Positions 4,659 to 5,931 of a DNA stretch of 5,931 nt are shown one piece after another. The notes beneath the pieces were generated by a model. The model searched no databases and had not been told where the DNA came from. It saw nothing but the letters and a program-made list of their open reading frames with translations. This DNA comes from Bacteroidales bacterium UBA6428 (GTDB taxonomy: Bacteria; Bacteroidota; Bacteroidia; Bacteroidales; UBA932), in assembly GCA_002437305.1 (NCBI GenBank), contig DJOW01000075.1, forward strand, positions 1-5,931, written 5' to 3'. Position numbers and translations under genes: made by a program. The first letter of the stretch is position 1; the number at the start of each line of letters is the position of its first letter.

Positions 4659-5846
4659 ATGATCGTCAAGACAAATGTCAAACTGAATCTGGGGCTGAGC
4701 GTCCTGCGGAAACGTGCCGATGGGTTTCACGACATCGAGACTCTGTTTGTGCCGTGTTTTGATTTCGGAGACACTCTTGAGATCATCACCGGAGACGACT
4801 ACAGCCGCACATCGGCAGCGTTGTTCGCCAAGTACGGTGGTCAGAACGGGCACTTCGACACCTCGGCTCTTCGGCAAACCAGGCAACTGACAAGCCCTGC
4901 GGCTGGCAAGTTCTGCGAGCGACATGATCTGCTGACGGTAAGTCCAGCGGACGGTAAGCCTTCCAATCAGCAAAAAGATTCGGTTGGTGAGCATGTCGAA
5001 CCAACAAAACATGACGAATCTGCTAATGATGACAAGAAAGGAGCCTCTCTCTCAGAAAAAGTAACCTCATCAGAGGATGGCAGGTTGGTTCAAGGAATAT
5101 CCGAGGACGGGAAACTGATGATCACCATCGCGCGGGAGGAGGGTGTGGACTGGAATCCGCTCAAGGATCTGTGCGCAAAGGCATACTACGTTCTGGCACA
5201 AGATTTTGACCTGCCTCCCGTCAAGATATTCCTGGAAAAGAAGGCTCCTGTGGGGGCCGGACTCGGTGGCGGTTCAGCAGACGCTGCCTTCACCCTCAAG
5301 GCGCTGAACGGACTTTGTGGACTTGGACTTGACGATCAGAGGCTTTCCGAATATGCCGCCAGACTTGGCAGCGACTGCGCTTTCTTTGTGCACAACCGTC
5401 CGATGATCGGATCGGGCCGGGGGGAAATCCTTGAGCCTTATGAGATCGATCTTTCTGAATATGAAATCAAAGTGCTTATCCCGGAAGGAGTTGCGGTCTC
5501 CACCGCTGAAGCCTACAAGGGAATAGTTCCTCGGGAAAGCCGCTTCGGCAGGCTCAGTGATCAATCAGGGGAATGTCACTTCGGCAGGCTCAGTGACCGG
5601 CCATGCCGCCAAGTAACTTCCGCCATTGAGTCATCTGCGGATTCCGCAGGATTGGCTGATTTGAAAACCGTGCTGGAATTGCCGGTCACTGAATGGAAAA
5701 ACAATCTGGTCAACGATTTCGAGGCCACTGTCTTCAAGGCCCATCCGGAACTGGCGGCCATCAAACAGTCCCTCTACGATTCCGGTGCAATTTACGCCTC
5801 GATGTCCGGCTCCGGTTCCGCGCTCTTCGCCCTGTACAAGAAATAG
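4659..5846 (+). CDS. ispE: CDP-ME kinase IspE with two in-frame repeat-derived insertions
   Basis: IspE (4-diphosphocytidyl-2-C-methyl-D-erythritol kinase) phosphorylates CDP-ME at the 2-hydroxyl using ATP, in the cytosolic MEP route to isopentenyl diphosphate. It is a GHMP kinase: the glycine-rich ATP motif PVGAGLGGGSADAAF is at 197-211, the C-terminal motif SMSGSGSALFAL at 381-392, and the probable catalytic pair is K8 (TNVKLNLGL) and D239 (LGSDCAFF), matching E. coli K10 and D141. It has 395 residues against about 270-290 for the family. Two unmatched low-complexity stretches explain the excess: about 61-140 (QNGHFDTS to VTSSED) and about 293-332 (ESRFGRLSDQ to SADSAG). Both coincide with the stem-loop repeats and sit where the family has surface loops. 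All motifs are kept and no stops interrupt, so the enzyme is probably active. The start ATG 4659 fits the family N-terminus MIVKxNxKxNLGL. Confidence 0.95.
   Translation: MIVKTNVKLNLGLSVLRKRADGFHDIETLFVPCFDFGDTLEIITGDDYSRTSAALFAKYGGQNGHFDTSALRQTRQLTSPAAGKFCERHDLLTVSPADGKPSNQQKDSVGEHVEPTKHDESANDDKKGASLSEKVTSSEDGRLVQGISEDGKLMITIAREEGVDWNPLKDLCAKAYYVLAQDFDLPPVKIFLEKKAPVGAGLGGGSADAAFTLKALNGLCGLGLDDQRLSEYAARLGSDCAFFVHNRPMIGSGRGEILEPYEIDLSEYEIKVLIPEGVAVSTAEAYKGIVPRESRFGRLSDQSGECHFGRLSDRPCRQVTSAIESSADSAGLADLKTVLELPVTEWKNNLVNDFEATVFKAHPELAAIKQSLYDSGAIYASMSGSGSALFALYKK
4982..5004 (-). repeat. Minus-oriented stem-loop repeat in ispE insertion 1
   Basis: This segment is the reverse complement of sufD 3721-3743 at 22 of 23 positions. 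On the minus strand the arms GTTGGT/ACCAAC enclose loop TCGACATGCTC. Outer arms GATTCG (4977-4982) and CGAATC (5015-5020) add a second, wider inverted repeat. On the coding strand it reads VGEHVEPT. It lies within the 4839-5078 stretch that has no family counterpart. Confidence 0.85.
5539..5606 (+). repeat. Two direct copies of the TCGGCAGGCTC repeat in ispE insertion 2
   Basis: CTTCGGCAGGCTCAGTGA occurs identically at 5543-5560 and 5579-5596, 36 nt apart (12 codons), giving FGRLSD twice. The second copy forms a perfect stem GTCACT/AGTGAC (5575-5597) around TCGGCAGGCTC, while the first copy's arms (GCCGCT/AGTGAT) pair only partly. The word CCGGCCA after the second copy also recurs in the 2515-2580 array. 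Confidence 0.85.
5635..5649. repeat. Short perfect palindrome in ispE insertion 2
   Basis: CTGCGGA-T-TCCGCAG is a 15-nt perfect palindrome with a single central base, at the 3' end of the second ispE insertion. It may be part of the inserted element's end. Confidence 0.4.
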
Positions 5847-5849
5847 CCC

Positions 5850-5931
5850 GTGAGCCAGAACAGCGGTTTCACGCACAGACACAGCCACGGAGATGACCCG
5901 GTGCGTGGAAAGGCAGGCTACGCTCACGGAC
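5850..5931 (+). CDS. Possible 5' end of a downstream gene (partial)
   Basis: A GTG three nt after the ispE stop opens a frame of 27 codons that runs off the window end. It would read MSQNSGFTHRHSHGDD, then PVRGKAGYAHG, histidine-rich near the start. The other two forward frames close soon after ispE. Codon use is GC-rich at third positions like the neighbours, and the tight spacing would suit an operon with ispE. I do not recognise the protein. Against it, the stretch is short and also contains an 8-bp inverted repeat (CCGTGAGC at 5848-5855, GCTCACGG at 5922-5929) that could instead be structural. Confidence 0.3.
   Translation, partial: MSQNSGFTHRHSHGDDPVRGKAGYAHG

Noticed and set aside
4839..5078. 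Intein or fused domain in IspE
   Set aside because: The stretch is far too short, lacks splice-junction residues and motifs, and is low-complexity and repeat-derived.
5844..5931. Stop-codon readthrough extending IspE past the TAG
   Set aside because: IspE ends normally right after its SGSGSALFAL motif; the open frame beyond is better explained as a separate gene start or chance.

Overview
The window looks like chromosomal DNA of a Bacteroidota bacterium, probably Bacteroidales and possibly a Rikenellaceae/Alistipes-like lineage. The evidence is a textbook Bacteroidetes promoter (TTTG, 21 nt, TATCTTTG) before the first gene, no clear Shine-Dalgarno sites, moderately high GC, and the character of the SUF and IspE proteins. 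The family-level placement is only a guess. All real genes are on the + strand.

Layout: a promoter (52-84) and short leader precede sufB (154-1602). A 155-nt gap rich in small hairpins leads to a PnuC-type vitamin-precursor transporter (about 1776-2435). A 240-280-nt repeat-bearing gap follows, then sufC (about 2717-3463), which overlaps a short sufD (about 3444-4412). A 246-nt gap leads to ispE (4659-5846). A frame that opens just after ispE runs off the window end. SufB, SufC and SufD form the SufBC2D Fe-S cluster scaffold. IspE is the CDP-ME kinase of the MEP isoprenoid pathway, whose last two enzymes (IspG, IspH) are Fe-S proteins. No cysteine desulfurase (sufS) or sufE/sufU is present here.

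The unusual content is a family of short repeats that has entered both intergenic DNA and coding sequence. A stem-loop with a nearly constant 11-nt loop (TCGACAGGCTC-like) and differing but still paired arms occurs between pnuC and sufC, inside sufD (both orientations), and twice or more inside ispE (both orientations). Every genic copy preserves the reading frame. SufD carries about 87 extra residues and IspE about 80 plus about 40, while their catalytic and cluster-assembly residues are intact. SufB, SufC and PnuC have normal lengths. The sufD insert also contains a separate 123-bp element with 26-bp inverted ends. The situation resembles the Rickettsia palindromic elements, which also sit in frame in housekeeping genes, but the sequences look unrelated.

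Second-tier signals are imperfect 19-20-bp direct repeats bracketing pnuC, which suggest that it arrived as a cassette between sufB and sufC, and a 14-bp exact repeat just at or after the ends of pnuC and sufD. Boundaries of the inserted peptides were judged against remembered family sequences, not computed alignments.
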